A stretch of 64,000 nucleotides of DNA from Diphasiastrum complanatum. Taxonomy: Eukaryota > Streptophyta > Lycopodiopsida > Lycopodiales > Lycopodiaceae. The stretch spans positions 26,212 to 90,211 of the forward strand of contig MU832043.1 in assembly GCA_029204225.1 (NCBI GenBank). The letters run 5' to 3'. The stretch's first letter is position 1, and each line of letters starts with the position of its first letter. The position numbers were made by a program, and so were the translations under genes. Shown in pieces: positions 33,548 to 44,022 of the stretch. The notes under the pieces are model-generated. The model did not search any database, was not told the origin of the DNA, and saw nothing but the letters and a program-made list of their open reading frames with translations.

Positions 33548-34456
33548 TTTTACAAAGAGAAGAGAGGTGAATTAAGAAGAGATGATAGAAGAGAATCAAA
33601 AGCTACTCAAGGAAGGTAGATACAAGGCTACTCTTGCTGTCTCTTCACAAACCAGATGGTATTGTCCATGGCTGCCAAGAGGAATAAGAGAGAGCAAGAA
33701 GAAGGATGCACCACCACCTCCACCTCTTCTTCCCAAAAAAACTCATGCATAGGAGAGGTATGCCTCCCTCTCCATGCTTGCTTACCACCTGCCAAGTGGC
33801 TTTTCTTTGCCACTAAAACGTGATCACAACCAAGGGATTGGTTAGTTTTCATCCCTCGTGGCAAATAGATGCCACCTCACCCCTTCATCCGTTACACTGG
33901 CCTTCAGGCCTTCTTCGCTGGATTTCAGACCCCTAACACCTTCGTTGCAGTTCATCGCAACAGGGGGCTCACATTTTTAAATAAAAAAAAGGTTGAGGCT
34001 CGCGGAACTACTGTTCGTTTGCTACTGGCCCAACGGAACTGCCTTCAAGACACCTGTCCGCCCCTGGATAGCAATTTGAAGGGTTAATTTTTAAAAAATT
34101 TACAATCTCGTGCAAGGCAAGAGTTTCCCTCTGAAGAAGCAGCGATCAACTAGTTTTTCTTTAACGCTGGGGGGCCTCTAAATTGCCAACCCTGTGCCTC
34201 GGATCTGAGCGGAATCAAGAACCGCTCCTTTCTGCCACCTGTCCGGCTCTGGACAGTGCCACGTGGCAGTGTACTAGGGGCCCTATTGCCTTCGTTTTTT
34301 GAAAAAAATTCTTTCCAAAAAACCAAAAACAGCGAAGGACTAAACACAAAAAGGTGCATAAAAAATGCGTTTTAAAACCGTTTTGAAACCCGTTAGAAGC
34401 ACCGAACTTTACAAGAGAAGCTCTATGGATCAACGCACCTGCTTTCAGCATGCAGT
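33548..34456 (-). other. Leader of gypsy G
   Basis: About 0.9 kb lies between primer site and gag with no convincing frame. It contains ACGGTGGCA-like motifs and an A-rich/T-rich run near 33975-34095. Confidence 0.45.
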
Positions 34457-34469
34457 GGTTGTGATACCA
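34457..34469 (-). other. Primer-binding site, gypsy G
   Basis: The minus strand reads TGGTATCACAACC, two bases after the LTR end. It starts like the initiator-tRNA site but diverges after TGGTATCA. Confidence 0.5.
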
Positions 34470-34471
34470 TA

Positions 34472-34919
34472 TGTTACAATCTTACTTACTGCAAACCTTC
34501 AGGTGCCGGTTAACCACAAGAGACCGAACGGTTCACGTTCCACCCCGCCATAGGACCTAATCCAGGTCCACCCACCGTGCCCTGGCCTGTGACCGTATCA
34601 AGCTGGATCTGACCTCCATCCCAGACGGCGTCCCATACCACCGCCTAGGCTCTCAGCCATCTCTTGCCTCACGCTAGCAACACATCCTGGCCGTGCACAC
34701 GCTCTCCATCCACCTCCTCCTAGGTAGACAGAATGGATGGCAACTGAGCCTTCCTCCCCTTGTATACCTCCAAGGAGAGAGACTCCAAGCCATGTGCACT
34801 CTTGGATCATGACACGTGGCAACCATGCAGGTTCACGAGTCACCGGTCAAGTCTACAGGCCCAGTCATCGTCCAGTCTCAAGTCTGGGTTTGGGACCCAA
34901 GGGAGTTGGGTCCCTAACA
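34472..34919 (-). mobile_element. 5' LTR of gypsy G
   Basis: 448 bases with termini TGTTA...TAACA on either strand, next to the primer site. The right flank is hAT sequence interrupted at CCGAACGTGCCC, so gypsy G inserted into a hAT copy. Confidence 0.7.
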
Positions 34920-35794
34920 CCGAACGTGCCCATGTAGAAACGAAATGCAGCTAGCTCCTCCATGAGTCTGATAGGATCCAGACCAATGTGTGGACCCACC
35001 CTGTAGATGTACTCAAGCCAATCCGCCTCGAGCTCCCTGTCTGCGATCTGTGTCGGAGAGAGGAAGAGGGCATGCAGTATGCGTGCAAAGCTGTGGATAC
35101 TCCTGTGAAAGTAGTTCCACCGCGTCTCTTAGTTGAACTTCAGCTCGGTTATCCTGCACGTGAGAGGCATGGGGTTGGAGAAATTAAAACGAAATCGAAG
35201 CAAAATATGGAAAAACGTAACATCAACTGAAAAACAAACTACAATCATTGAAAAGGTAAAGACCAAGTACATTACTATTCTGCTTACCTCTCTGGCAGCT
35301 GCAGGAACTGTCCAATCCGGTCCATGAGCTCGTACACCAATCCAAGTGTGGACCCTTCGCTGTCAACCATGCGGAGCACAATGTAGAGTGGACGTAGGAG
35401 TCGTGACAATGTCTGCGCATCAGAACTGGTCACCCCTCACCGTGGACGAAAAGTGCTCTCCATCCTGGGTGTGCTGAAACGTACTGGCACGCCAAAGATC
35501 GCTGGCAACCATCTGTAGAAGCTGTGCCCTGCACCTGATCAGACGGTCGATGACCACCAAGTCGAACGCAAAGCGTGTGGGGGCTGGCTTCTGGAGGTCC
35601 AAATGGCTGAACACCCGGAACATGGCAAGAGCACGCCTAACCCAGGGAAGTGCACCTATGTCCCCCATGAGAAGGTCTATGCCGTGCGTTGCACAGGGGC
35701 TATGGACGATGTGGGGGAACTCGGCCTCTAGGAGGACACCCATCTGAACACAGTTGGTGGCATTGTCTGTCACCATCGTAACGACATGCTGGGG
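34920..35794 (-). pseudogene. hAT copy 3, internal transposase fragment
   Basis: Homologous to 54880-55820 of copy 1. It encodes on the minus strand VVTMVTDNATNCVQMGVLLE, the DUF659-type catalytic core of hAT transposases, then HGIDLLMGDIGALPWV, and the helical segment LIRCRAQLLQMVASDLWRAS and STVRGDQF. Relative to copies 1 and 2 it lacks about 17-19 residues, including the hairpin-coded LFLVTKVTRKR stretch. It is delimited by two LTRs: gypsy G on the left, gypsy E on the right. Confidence 0.8.
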
Positions 35795-36152
35795 TGTTAC
35801 GAGCACGTAACCAGTGCCGAACCCTAGAGAACACAGGAAGTCAGATACCACAGTCAGGGACGTGTCCAGTGTACACGTCCAATAGGGCAAGACAGTGTGA
35901 GTAGTGTGCCCCAGCATGGTCCATAGCCATGGCGGGCCTAACACAGCCTAGGGACCCTGTCAACAGGATAGGGCCCCACGTTGGGTCCCGACGTGCAGTC
36001 GGCCACGTCAGAGCCACGTGGCCGACACTGGGCAGTATGCATGCTACCAGCCCTCACATTGGGCTAGGAGGGGCTTACTCCATATCAGGGAGTAGGCAAG
36101 GTTGGGTGGATCAGTTAGTGTTTGCCCTACTGTGGTGTTTAGATCTCTAACA
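35795..36152 (+). mobile_element. 5' LTR of gypsy E
   Basis: 358 bases, TGTTACGAGC to CTCTAACA, the same length and clearly the same family as both gypsy H LTRs. Opposite orientation to H. Inserted in the hAT copy 3 transposase. Confidence 0.88.
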
Positions 36153-36153
36153 T

Positions 36154-36166
36154 TGGTATCAGAGCC
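36154..36166 (+). other. Primer-binding site, gypsy E
   Basis: TGGTATCAGAGCC, initiator-Met tRNA complement, one base after the LTR end. Confidence 0.88.
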
Positions 36167-36747
36167 ATCTCCATCTTTGGGGAGCTTAGTTTCAACAAGA
36201 GAGAAATCTATCAGAGTGTACAAAATCTCTTCCAACTTTCAGGAATTGGTAGAGCAGAGCCAGCGCTGTAGAAACAGCCTTCTACTGAGGGAATCTTTGT
36301 AGAATTACTTGTTTTTTGACAGAACTTGAGCCTAGTCGCTGTAAAATCAGCTTTCAAGTCTGATTTTCGGGTGCAGATTCATCAAATCTGAGCGGATTTC
36401 AATCTGAAATAAGATAGCAGGGCCAGCGCCGGACAGGGAGGAAGCTAATTGTAGATTTATCTCCGATTTTCAGAAGTTTTTGGGCTAGTTTTTGTTACCA
36501 AATAAAGGACAGATAGGTGACCAGGGTGCTCGTGAAAATCCAGAAGTTGGCTTTTTTGGCTTCAAATCAGAGTTTTTTGGAACCACAGAGCTGTTTCGTA
36601 GTCAGCAAGGGTTACCCTTACAGCAAATCAGATTTTGTTCACAAATTCTAGCCTTTGATTCGGATTTTCCAGATCAGAAGCAGTAATCAGATTCAGCTCA
36701 GACCAGCGAGCAGTTGTCTATTTGAAATCCCAGATTTTGAGATCGAT
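36167..36747 (+). other. Leader of gypsy E, first part
   Basis: GAAACAGCCTTC and GACAGGGAGGA are shared with the leader of gypsy H (reverse strand of about 50400-51100). The leader is split by copia F and resumes near 40371. Confidence 0.65.
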
Positions 36748-37129
36748 TGTGTTGGAATGTAAATGGAATTGATTACATTACCATAGGTTACTTGAGATAC
36801 ATGTGTTTTACACACATTTCTTGCTAAAATTTCCCTGTTGGTGAGCTTAGAGTAGGGCGCTACCATCAGCTCTATATGCACATAGTGTGCACTCCTTTTA
36901 GCCACAAATTTCTGGTTTTGGTTTAGGCTTCATTAGAAGTCTACCTATTTGTGAGCATTCTGTTTTTTGTGCAGAGATCAGCCACCTATTTCATTACTTG
37001 TTGAGAAAATTGCATGTGGAGTATTGCAATCTATTGTGCTCCTAATTTCAGCTTTGAGGTTGCTGCCCTTTGAGTAGATTTTGACGTGGAAAGTCTATTT
37101 CCTATCTACTACAAGCTGATTTTTCTGTT

Positions 37130-37830
37130 ATGGCTAAAGAATCGGAGTCTATTGGTTCTTTATTTAATGAAGATAGGCTGGATGGCACAAACCATTCCTT
37201 GTGGTGCTACATGATAAAGAACCTTCTAATTGCTAAAGGTTTGTGGGAAGTAGTTAATGGTGACGAAGAAAGGTCGCCTACCTTGGCACCCTAGAACAAC
37301 TACTTCATCTACGGAGGTATCTTCCGATGAGCAAAAGAAGTGAAATCGACGAGATGCAAAGCACATTCCATCATTGCATTATCAGTGAAGAGATCTATCC
37401 TTCCACATATGAGATCATGCAAGACTTCCAAAAGTGCTTGGAAGACTCTTGCCAAGATGTTTCAAGTAAAGAATGCGGCAAAAGTGGTATATCTTCGAAA
37501 TCAACTTTCTATCTTGAAGATGCAAGAAGGTGATTTGCTTATAAACCACTTGACGAAGATCAAGGATCTTCGAGAGGAGCTTCTTAGTATTGATGAGGTG
37601 ATTGAGAACTCACAATTTATATCTATTACTCTCAACTCTCTTCCTAATTCTTACCTTCCATTTGTGTCATCATTGAGCATTTCTCTTAGGGGACAACAAA
37701 TCTCCTTCGACCAACTTGTTGGCTTACTTCTTCAAGAAGAGCAAACAAGAATCAACTTTGGTGAACAAGAAGATCAAGTTTTCTTTGCAAAAGGCAAAGG
37801 CAAAGGCAAGTGGAAAGGGAAGCCTTCTTT
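37130..37830 (+). pseudogene. Copia F gag
   Basis: ATG 37130 starts MAKESESIGSLFNEDRLDGT then NHSLWCYMIKNLLIAKGLWE, a UBN2 gag. A stop near 37294 and a frameshift lead to the frame from 37340: YLRNQLSILKMQEGDLLINH, KIKDLREELLSIDEVIENSQ, and SFDQLVGLLLQEEQTRINFG, ending in a Lys/Gly-rich linker. It then shifts frame into the zinc knuckle. Confidence 0.82.
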
Positions 37831-39540
37831 CAAACTTTCAAAGATCAAAAATCTAAGGAAGCTCAAGATCAAGGCTCCAAGAAGAAGGGTAAGTGCCACT
37901 ATTGCAAGAAGTTTGGGCATCACATCAACGAATGTAGGAAGAGGCTTGCAAAGGAAAAAGAGAAAGGTAACGATACAAGTACCGCAATCATTACTTTGGA
38001 ACAACAATTTGGAAAGGAGGATAATCTTTTCAATAATGATTATGCTTTTGTCACTAATAATGTCATCTCTCCTCAAGACGAGATTTCTGCCACTTCAAAT
38101 CTTGCTGGTTTTTCAGCAGAAAACAACTCACCTTCAGCTTTACAAGTTGCTCTTTTTTCATCTATTGATTGGGTGATTGATAGCGGTGCCACACGCCATA
38201 TGACTTATCACAAAGAAGTCTTCACAAAGCTTGTAAAAGTGCATGATGGAAGCAAAGTTCAAGGTGTTGATAACACCTCTTATCCTATCAAAGCTATTGG
38301 AGTGATCCCCATTATCTTACCCAATGGTGAGGAGAAGTACATTCGTAATGTACTTTATGTTCCAAAAATAAAAAAGAATCTCATTTCGGTGTCTACAATT
38401 ATGAACCAAGGATTGGTTGTGGAATTCAAAGAAGACAAATGTCTTATCAAAGACCCAAAGAGATCTCTTATGATCATTGCTTCGGGAACATTACATGGTG
38501 GATTGTTCCTTATGGATACCTATGAGCGAAGAGCTTCATCATCTTTTTGTCTTGTTGCATCAAGTTCACATGCTTTGGAGCTGGCTGAATTATGGCATGC
38601 TAGGTTTGGACATCTCAACTTTGCTAGCTTGAAGATGTTGAAGAGATTCAATATAGTTGAAGTCTTCACAAAGCTTGTAAAAGTGCATGATGGAAGCAAA
38701 GTTCAAGGTGTTGATAACACCTCTTATCCTATCAAAGCTATTGGAGTGATCCCCATTATCTTACCCAATGGTGAGGAGAAGTACATTCGTAATGTACTTT
38801 ATGTTCCAAAAATAAAAAAGAATCTCATTTCGGTGTCTACAATTATGAACCAAGGATTGGTTGTGGAATTCAAAGAAGACAAATGTCTTATCAAAGACCC
38901 AAAGAGATCTCTTATGATCATTGCTTCGGGAACATTACATGGTGGATTGTTCCTTATGGATACCTATGAGCGAAGAGCTTCATCATCTTTTTGTCTTGTT
39001 GCATCAAGTTCACATGCTTTGGAGCTGGCTGAATTATGGCATGCTAGGTTTGGACATCTCAACTTTGCTAGCTTGAAGATGTTGAAGAGATTCAATATGG
39101 TTGAAGACAATCCTAATATTGAGCATCTCGAAGGACATGTATGCGAAGGATGCATACTTGGAAAATTTCAAAGGCAAGCTGAAACTATTAGAGTTGATGG
39201 CAAATTTAATTTGGTTCATAGTGATGTGTGTGGTCCAATGAGGACCGAATCCATTGGAAGGTGTAAGTACTTTGTTACTTTTATTGATGACCTTTCAAGA
39301 TTTACATGGATTTATCCTATGAAGGCAAAACCTGAAGTTTTTCAACGCTTTAAGGATTTTCTAGCAATGATAGAAAACCAGTTTGGGCACTCTTTGAAGA
39401 TCTTACGTACCGATCGAGGAGGGGAATATATAAAGAATACGTTCGGTACTTATCTTCAAAGCAAAGGTATCCATCATCAAATGACAACCCCTTACCTCAA
39501 CAAAATGGAGTTGCCGAAAGAAAGAATCGCACTATCATAG
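37810..39540 (+). pseudogene. Copia F pol with internal in-frame duplication
   Basis: 576 codons open. Zinc knuckle CHYCKKFGHHINEC, protease WVIDSGATRHMTYHKEVF, then a 148-residue block (from VFTKLVKVHDGSKVQG to LKMLKRFN) that occurs twice in succession. It spans the protease C-terminal half (NVLYVPKIKKNLISVSTIMN) and the GAG-pre-integrase motif (LWHARFGHLNFASLKML). The integrase zinc site and core follow: CEGCILGKFQRQ, VHSDVCGPMRTES, FIDDLSRFTWIYPM, LRTDRGGEYIKNTF. It ends by frameshift at the conserved NG(V)AERKNR region. Confidence 0.88.
38215..39102 (+). repeat. 444-bp tandem duplication inside copia F pol
   Basis: 38215-38658 and 38659-39102 are identical by eye except one base near the end (ATAGTTGAAG versus ATGGTTGAAG). 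The unit is 148 codons, so the frame is kept. GAAG occurs at each breakpoint. Confidence 0.95.
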
Positions 39541-39550
39541 AGATGGCTCG

Positions 39551-39830
39551 ATGCATATGCTCAAGGCAAAGGGCCTACCTCACAAGTTTTGGGCTGAAGC
39601 GGTTATAACGGCGGCTTACATTAGTAATTGGTGTCCTACTAAAGCCTTGAAGCTATTAACTCCTTATGAAGTTTGGTATGGTAAGAAGCCTCCTGTTTTT
39701 CACTTACGCATCTTTGGTTGCACGGTTTATGCTTTCATTCCCGATAAGCTAAGAACCAAGCTTGATGATAAAGGAGTTAAATGCATATTTGTTGGCTATA
39801 GTAGCGAAAGCAAGGGTTATAGACAACATG
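39551..39830 (+). pseudogene. Copia F integrase C-terminus
   Basis: Frameshifted continuation: LPHKFWAEAVITAAYISNWC, LTPYEVWYGKKPPVFHLRIF, GCTVYAFIPDK, KCIFVGYSSESKGYR. It stops abruptly where YNP...SRDV is expected and non-copia sequence begins. Confidence 0.85.
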
Positions 39831-39895
39831 GTCCATGTTGGGAACACTTTGGGTAGCAAAGTGTTGAACAACCCATAACAGTTCCTTGTCGGCTA

Positions 39896-40294
39896 TTGGA
39901 GACTTTGCAGGACATCAAAGAAATGTCTTACTACGAAAGGAAGGCACATGCCTCTTTAATATCAGTACCTCTTGCTGATTTTTTTGGTTCTACACTTACT
40001 CTTCATCATGATGTTGGTACATCGCCTATTCTATGTGAGCAAGTCATTGATGGTAAGGTTCGGGAGGATGTGATGCCAAAAGAGTTTGGTACTCTTTTTT
40101 ATTGTCCTTATGGTAAGAAGTTTTTTCGAATGATGTGGGAGCCTATGATGGATTACAAGTCCATGTTTCGACTTATTGCCGAGTTTATGTTGGTTCCCTA
40201 CTTCAGATGGAGCATGCAAATCCTCACCCTTCGACTTGATGCTTCATTATTACGCATTCTTTTCCTTTTATATGTTGGACATGATTGGGGATGA
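39896..40294 (+). CDS. Unidentified 132-aa ORF captured in copia F region
   Basis: The product reads MSYYERKAHASLISVPLADF (from residue 9), HHDVGTSPILCEQVIDGKVR, FGTLFYCPYGKKFF, a Met/Phe-rich part, and ends VGHDWG. It is not a copia or gypsy domain I know. It lies between the truncated integrase and the resumption of the gypsy leader, so it may be a captured host gene piece, an envelope-position ORF, or chance. Confidence 0.25.
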   Translation: METLQDIKEMSYYERKAHASLISVPLADFFGSTLTLHHDVGTSPILCEQVIDGKVREDVMPKEFGTLFYCPYGKKFFRMMWEPMMDYKSMFRLIAEFMLVPYFRWSMQILTLRLDASLLRILFLLYVGHDWG

Positions 40295-40370
40295 GATTTT
40301 GACTACTTTGGTGTGAAGTTTATTTGGCGACATGAAGTTTCCTACAGATTGGTGGCTTCCAATTCGAGTT

Positions 40371-40646
40371 TTTCAGAGCAGCAGACCACTACACCTGACA
40401 GCAAGGGTAGGGAGCAGGAAAGATCAAAGATTTATTTGTATCTTGGCACCCTGATTTCTGATTTTTCGGAACAGCAGGTCTGCAAATAGTTGTGGAAGAG
40501 CTGAGAGGGCTTTTCTTGATTCTCTCTTTGGAAGTACAGTCTTTAGAAAGAGCTAAGTTTTTTTTCCCTCCTTTGTACAGTTCTAATTAGTCTTTTCGAC
40601 TTCTTTTTAAGAAGAAACGTCAGGAACTCCTTTTCTATCTTAGAAA
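40371..40646 (+). other. Leader of gypsy E, second part
   Basis: Aligns with the gag-proximal leader of gypsy H: GGAACAGCAGGTCTG, AGAGCTGAGAGGG, CTTTGGAAGTACAGTC. Confidence 0.75.
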
Positions 40647-41616
40647 ATGACCACTTCTCCGGGACCAAATCAACCCCTGACAAGAGGCATTGATGAATTA
40701 GAAACAGAATCTCTGAGGTTCAGTAAGGGGAAAGAACCCATGGAAGTGGAGGAACCAGAGCAATTCACCGAAGAACTCGACTAGTTGGTTACCAAGGAGC
40801 AGTATCTCCACTTGGTAACAGAGGTGGATGAATTGAAACTGGCTTTTGCCAATTTCAAATCCAGTATGGACGACTCGTTCGCCTAGCTCAAAAGTTTAAT
40901 TTTGAACTCCGCGAAAGGAAGCCTCCCGTCCACTTCTCAGCCATCCCCTTCTCCATTATGATCAGTTTCGGGTGAGCCTATTCGGGCTCATTCCAGTGTC
41001 TTTAAGGACTTAAAGCCTCCTACTTTTATTGGGGAAGAGAAGGATAGAAACGCAAATATTCTACAAACCTTCCTCAACAAATGGAAGAACATACATGCTC
41101 TTAAACAGACCCTTGACCATTTGCAAGCTATAGAGGCCATTCTTTCCCTAGGGCCCATGGCCTATAAGTGGTGGTTAAACTTCCAGGAGACTGGGCAGAC
41201 TCCCCGGTCATGGAAAGCTTTTGAAGAGGCTTTCCTAAGAGAGTTTCTACTTGAAAACGAATTTGATAGAGCCTGGGAAGCCTGGGAAAAAACAGTAATG
41301 GATAGATCCTTAATCCAATATATCTCGCAGTATCGAGAGGCAATTTTAAAGATCAAAAGTATGGATAACTATCAGAAAGTCAGAGGATTTGTCTGTGGCC
41401 TTAAAGATGAATATAAACTAGAGATCCAGAGAAACTTGACTACTACCCTATAGCAAGCTCTCAGATATGCTCAAATCTATGATGATTCAGTGGGTAGGAA
41501 GAAGGCGAGACATCAACCTCTTTTTGAGCAGCCTCCTTTGAAAGACTTTCAATTTAAAAAGAAATTTTTTTAAAGAAAGAAAGAAGATAAAGTTAAGAGT
41601 GAAGCTCCTCAGAAAC
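40647..41616 (+). pseudogene. Gypsy E gag
   Basis: From ATG 40647 the frame is collinear with gypsy H gag: DELETESLRF, VTEVDELKLAFANFKSS, PPTFIGEEKDRNANILQTFL, LGPMAYKWWLNFQETGQTPR, and QYISQYREAILKIK. At least four stops break it (near 40781, 40885, 40960, 41451). It is cut at about 41616, just after the basic linker before the zinc knuckle, where hAT sequence begins. Confidence 0.88.
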
Positions 41617-42225
41617 GCCCATTGCTCGAGTTCATGGACCGCATAGGCGAGTCTCTCCAGCGTTCTGAGCTGGACCCTGCCAGGTATAACTTTTTCCGTC
41701 TCACCATCCTTACTTCCATTTCGCACTCTGTTTCGTCTTGCTGCCGCAACACGATGGTATGTAACTGTTGCCTCCATGTGGTTTGGTCCACAGGTTGGAG
41801 CCTATCAGACGCTTGTGGCAGCGGCGATGTGATAAGTTTCATCGGCCCATTCACAGTGTGGCCCACATACTGCATCCGCTGTTTCAGAGCGAGAGACAGT
41901 ACGACGATGCAGAGCTGCGTGCGGACTGGTTCACATACATCCGCCTCCTCAGCAGCGACACTGGGTTCCGCAGCAGGCTGGAGGTGCAGAGGCTCGGTTA
42001 CAGGTAAACTCTTGATCTATCGTACGCTGTCGTTCGTTCAATTTCCCTGCGCGGGCTCAAGTGTACTCAAGCATATCGTTGCTCAACTGCAGGCACTCTC
42101 TGGGGCTGTTCAGCGAGGACCTTGCACGTGTCCGAGAGAACAGGCTCTTGCCTGTATCATGGTGGGAGAGCTACAGCACCGGGCAGCCAGACCTGAGGAC
42201 GCTCGCGCTCCGAGTCCTTTCACAG
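41617..42225 (+). pseudogene. Second hAT family, C-terminal exons (+)
   Basis: Three exon-like pieces with good splice sites: 41617-41679 (LLEFMDRIGESLQ, donor GTATAA), 41794-42003 (PIRRLWQRRCDKFHRPIHSV, AHILHPLFQSERQYDDAELR, acceptor CACAG, donor GTAAAC) and 42093-42225 (SLGLFSEDLARVRENR, SWWESYSTGQPDLRTLALRV, acceptor TGCAG, donor GTATG). They parallel the minus-strand family (FHRSIxSVAxxLHPLF; RLALRVLSQV) but differ widely. A 225-aa frame across the introns is an artefact. The terminal palindrome cluster follows at 42405. Confidence 0.72.
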
Positions 42226-42404
42226 GTATGTTGTCTGATCTCATTCATCCAACCAATTTTCGCATTTTCTCTACAAGGTCGGTACTCACTGATAATTAAT
42301 TCCGGGGGAAAAACAGGGGCCATAAATTGCTTTCATTTTGCTTTTGGGATGGGGGACAATGCAGGCAGGTGCCTATATATATATTTTTTTTGAAAACAAA
42401 CGGA

Positions 42405-42740
42405 CGTGTCCGGACGCGGACGCACCCCTGGCGCGTCCGTGTCCGGACGCGGATGCGCGCGCGCGCGTCCGCGTCCGCCATCCGCTTCCTTAGCTATATA
42501 TATGTCTAAGGAAGTGGGACGCGAACGCGCGTCCGGACGCGTCCGGTTTTTTTTTTTTTTAAACTTTTAAAAAAAATTTTAGACTAAGAAAATTAAAAAG
42601 AAAAAATTTGAAGCCAGAGGTGCGTCCGGTTGTATGGACACGTCCGTTTTTTATTTTTTTTAATATTTTTTAGGGTTTTTGAGTTTACAAAAAAAAAATG
42701 GACGCGTCCGACCCTGCATTCGGGGGTCGGACGCGGGCAT
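42405..42740. repeat. GTCCGGACGCG palindrome cluster (hAT end)
   Basis: Many copies of GTCCGGACGCG, GGACGCGTCC and GCGTCCGCGTCC are separated by A/T runs. A hairpin CTTCCTTAG...CTAAGGAAG (42485-42514) in the middle looks like two element ends meeting head to head. The same words recur at 63105-63275. Confidence 0.75.
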
Positions 42741-42750
42741 TATATATATC

Positions 42751-42825
42751 GCCGGTACCACATCAGTGGTACCGCCGGTACGGTACCCCCCTTAGACCCG
42801 CGGTACCAGGGCGGTACCATTTTTA
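42751..42825. repeat. GGTACC palindrome cluster, end of hAT copy 2
   Basis: CGCCGGTACC, GTGGTACCGCCGGTACGGTACC and CGCGGTACCAGGGCGGTACC are packed in 75 bases. The last part matches 52015-52030 in copy 1. Confidence 0.85.
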
Positions 42826-42984
42826 ATTTCTTTTAAAATATTATTGATAAAATATTTTTAAAAAATATTTTTAATAATATTTTTTTGCATATTAACTACC
42901 AAAAAAGGACAAAAACAAGTAAAGAAAAGGGGTTCTGGGTGTAAAAAAGAGGGTACAGTACATGATGCAGGGGACTGGTGCAGT

Positions 42985-43164
42985 GGCACATGGGCACTGC
43001 GGGTGAGCAGACCGAGGGGCCAATGGGAGACCAACACAGGGGAGTAGCATCACATGGGGGCAAGTACAGAGGCACATGGGCACTGTGGGTGAGCAGACCA
43101 TGGGGCCAATGGGAGACCAACACATGGGGGGAGCATCACATGGGGGCAGGTACAGAGGCACATG
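42985..43164. repeat. 86-bp tandem repeat
   Basis: GGCACATGGGCACTG at 42985 and 43071, and GGCACATG at 43157, give a period of 86 for two full units and a start of a third. hAT copy 1 has a single unit near 52170-52265. Confidence 0.85.
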
Positions 43165-43487
43165 TGTTAGTCCAGTAGTAATTCGTGGGTCCAAGTAAAG
43201 TCTAATTATGTTAAGGGACCCTATCTTGACTTTTGGGGGTGCCCTATAATTAGTAGTGGGTCTTGGAAGGTTCTAGAACTTAGAGTTTGGAAGAGTCTAG
43301 GCCCTTGGAAGGCCTATTTATATGTACTCTTTGTTCATTTGTAATTCATTCCCTTTCAAGCATTGCTACTACTTTCTCTCTCCTTGAGGGCGCCTAACCG
43401 TCTCCCTCTTCTTCTTCTTCCTCTTTTTCTTCTTCTTGTATATGGAGATTGAATGTTAGAAGGATCTTGGCACTTTGATTTCCTACA
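43165..43487 (+). mobile_element. LTR-like segment within hAT copy 2
   Basis: 323 bases from TGTTAGTCC to TTTCCTACA with a TATA-like CCTATTTATATG and a pyrimidine-rich end. The form suggests a solo LTR. The flanking 5-mers (ACATG, CTCTG) do not match, so it may sit at a deletion junction. Confidence 0.45.
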
Positions 43488-43990
43488 CTCTGGGCCTCAT
43501 CCTGTGCACCATCCACTGAATCATCCTGTGCACCAACCTCTGAATCATCCCGTGCCTCATCATGTGCACCCTGTAGACCCTGCATGGCCTCCCAATCTGT
43601 GGAATCAAAGTCATCTGGTGCCTCCTTTGGTGTGTTGTCGTAGTAACGGCCATGACTCTGTGCTGCACGCATCCAAACATCTGCGGGACCGGCATCTAAA
43701 CCACTCTGCCCTCTATCAAGAGCCTCCTCCATCAAGTCGACATAGGTAGGTATGCCACTGGCCCCCCCTGTGTGCCCTGCCTTCTGCCGGTATAACCTGT
43801 GCCATGTGTCCCACCTCTGCCACGTGATGCACCTGTGACCCCTGCCCGTGGCGTGTGCCCTACACCTGTATAATCTGCCTCATCCCTCTCTGGTCTGGCA
43901 AACACAATCCGAATGGGCTCATCCTCGTCATGCTCATCCTCTGACACTGGCTCATCTGCCTCATACAATGGAGGCTCTCTGTGCTCAAGC

Positions 43991-43995
<5 letters not shown>

Positions 43996-44022
<27 letters not shown>
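43996..44022. repeat. (CT)n, short allele in hAT copy 2 coding region
   Basis: 27 bases of CT encode an Arg-Glu run on the minus strand. The homologous tract in copy 1 is 77 bases. Confidence 0.9.

Larger units (their letters stand above)
36748..40370 (+). mobile_element. Copia F inserted in the leader of gypsy E
   Basis: TGTTGGAATGTAAATGG near 36750 may be an LTR start. gag, protease, GAG-pre-integrase and integrase follow, and the copia match ends at about 39830. An unidentified segment (39831-40370) precedes the return to gypsy E leader sequence (GGTCTGCAAATAG; GAGCTGAGAGGG, shared with gypsy H). No copia primer site or 3' LTR was found, so boundaries are approximate. Confidence 0.6.

Noticed and set aside
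41622-42299. 225-codon + strand ORF
   Set aside because: It crosses two introns of the hAT fragment; the meaningful frame is in the three exon pieces.
43165-43487. Solo LTR with target duplication
   Set aside because: Termini look right but the flanking five bases differ (ACATG, CTCTG), so only LTR-like is claimed.
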